Below are positions 22,480-23,387 of a stretch of 23,387 bases of DNA, one piece after another. The notes beneath the pieces were generated by a model. That model was not told where the DNA came from, did no database searches, and saw only the letters and a list, made by a program, of their open reading frames with translations. Every line of letters starts with the position of its first letter. Position 1 is the first letter of the stretch. Location: assembly GCA_023415515.1 (NCBI GenBank), contig JAEZKH010000054.1, positions 1-23,387 on the forward strand, written 5' to 3'. This DNA is from Actinomycetes bacterium. GTDB lineage: Bacteria; Actinomycetota; Actinomycetes; Mycobacteriales; Mycobacteriaceae. The translations under genes and the position numbers were made by a program.

Positions 22480-22483
22480 CATA
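22478..22483 (-). promoter_or_regulatory. Possible -10 element of dps
   Basis: TATGTT on the minus strand fits TANNNT. Transcription would begin inside the palindrome and give a leader of about 35 bases that includes GGAGG. A matching -35 box would lie within the end of the upstream membrane-protein gene and is not obvious. Confidence 0.4.
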
Positions 22484-22492
22484 TGAGGAAGA

Positions 22493-23387
22493 TCACATCT
22501 GATGCTGATCCTGCTGGGCCAGCAGCCGGGCGTACCCCGCCCCCATCCCCAGCAGGATCAGCCCGGCGACGATGAAGACCGCGACCCGGAACATGCCGTC
22601 GAGCGTGCCGAGGTCGAACAGGAACAGCTTCGCCATCGAACCCGCGACCAGCGCCAACCCGCCGGCGATGGGCAGCGAACGGTCATCGCGCGGCCGTCGG
22701 GCGGCGTATACGAACAGCGCGGCCGCCATCGCGATCCAGCAGATCGTCGCGGCCATGTGACCGGCGAAGAATCCGCCGTTCTCACCGCCCGCCAGCACAC
22801 CGGCGGTGACCGTGAACGTCGTCACCGCGTAGACGATGACCACCGAGAGACCGGCCAGCAGGACGCGGACCGCGTCGCCGTCCAGGGCCCCTCGACCGTT
22901 CCACGACCAGATTGTGGCCAGCACCGCGACGATCACCAGGACGCTGGCGACCAGGATCGCGACCGCGTCGGGTGTCGACACGGGTGTGGCGCGAACCAGT
23001 GCAGTGGGCGGCGCGTATGCCAGATAGAGCAGTCCCCCGACGATTCCGAACCCGACGGCCACCACGCGCGCGACGACGTCCCGACGCCCGGCGACGGTGA
23101 CCACCACAGCCATCGCCAGGAGTACCGGCGCGGCGATCTCGCCGTCAAAGGCAACGGTCACCGCGATCAACGCCGATACCGCCGAGCCCGCGGACCAGAT
23201 CCACCGGACGCCCGCGGTGACACCGGGCAGCCGGTCGCCGACGAGCACGACGGTCAACAGCGCCGCCGAAAGCCCGACAGCCATCAGGGCGGCCACCGCG
23301 GGCGCCAGCGCGATCGACGTGCACAACACGGGCACCGTCCCCGCGATCGCCAGCAGCGCCATCGCCGCCCGGTTGCGGGTCGACGGC
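22493..23387 (-). CDS. Multi-helix membrane protein, DUF2339-like, 5' end cut by window
   Basis: The reading frame is open to the window end, so the N-terminal part is missing; 297 residues are visible. At least nine hydrophobic helices alternate with short loops, for example VPVLCTSIALAPAVAALMAVG and AVAILVASVLVIVAVLATIW. The C-terminus GGLALVAGSMAKLFLFDLGTLDGMFRVAVFIVAGLILLGMGAGYARL is characteristic of DUF2339 membrane proteins, whose function is unknown. There is no catalytic motif that I recognise. It is on the same strand as dps and ends 57 bases before the dps ATG; dps has its own likely promoter in the gap. Confidence 0.8.
   Translation of the reverse strand, partial: PSTRNRAAMALLAIAGTVPVLCTSIALAPAVAALMAVGLSAALLTVVLVGDRLPGVTAGVRWIWSAGSAVSALIAVTVAFDGEIAAPVLLAMAVVVTVAGRRDVVARVVAVGFGIVGGLLYLAYAPPTALVRATPVSTPDAVAILVASVLVIVAVLATIWSWNGRGALDGDAVRVLLAGLSVVIVYAVTTFTVTAGVLAGGENGGFFAGHMAATICWIAMAAALFVYAARRPRDDRSLPIAGGLALVAGSMAKLFLFDLGTLDGMFRVAVFIVAGLILLGMGAGYARLLAQQDQHQM

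Noticed and set aside
1..23387. CRISPR arrays, insertion sequences, toxin-antitoxin pairs or biosynthetic megasynthases
   Set aside because: I saw no spaced direct repeats, transposase motifs, small paired toxin genes or modular synthase domains on either strand.

Overview
The window is a high-GC, gene-dense stretch of an actinobacterial chromosome. It most likely comes from a fast-growing Mycobacterium (Mycolicibacterium). The main reason is its gene backbone: polA, a zinc-ribbon/OB-fold protein plus thiolase pair, a response regulator with an RNA-binding ANTAR domain (PdtaR) and a six-helix membrane adenylate cyclase. As I remember it, this is the reverse complement of M. tuberculosis Rv1629-Rv1628c-Rv1627c-Rv1626-Rv1625c. 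The dps gene next to it looks like Dps2 of M. smegmatis. No search was run, so the species is not fixed.

Layout. 1-834: 3' part of a glutaminase gene, convergent with polA (851-3559, minus). 3569-4408: a LysR regulator that has lost the start of its DNA-binding domain, abutting a divergent alpha/beta hydrolase (4409-5083). 5128-6818: a KstR-like operator, a leaderless-type promoter and a two-gene operon (zinc-ribbon/OB-fold protein and SCP2-type thiolase). A hairpin at 6867-6904 separates this from a converging five-gene ABC transporter operon, livK-livH-livM-livG-livF (12041 down to 6905). pdtaR (12799-12164) lies upstream of livK. 12878-12951: an unusual short-armed tRNA with anticodon CAA. 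12968-14527: two tandem paralogous exported proteins of unknown function. 14580-18574 (minus): an operon of ureohydrolase, TPP-dependent decarboxylase-like enzyme and sodium/solute symporter, divergent from a PucR-type regulator (18651-20165). 20175-21482: adenylate cyclase, overlapping a convergent SRPBCC gene. 21951-22436: dps, with a palindrome in its promoter. 22493-23387: a multi-helix membrane protein cut by the window end.

How the genes work together. The minus-strand operon at 14580-18574 and its divergent regulator form a self-contained catabolic module: import, decarboxylation of a 2-oxo acid, and removal of urea from a guanidino compound. It resembles the second half of the arginine transaminase route. 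The liv operon imports amino acids of the branched-chain class. The zinc-ribbon/thiolase pair fits sterol or fatty acid side-chain breakdown under a KstR-type repressor. Three backbone genes (polA, the zinc-ribbon gene, the cyclase) share one promoter geometry: TANNNT, six bases, then the start codon, which is typical of leaderless mycobacterial transcripts.

No stretch longer than 300 bases lacks a gene. I see no insertion sequence, prophage, CRISPR array or rRNA. The most interesting items are the putative guanidino-acid module, the tandem exported paralogs, the short-armed tRNA and the truncated LysR gene.
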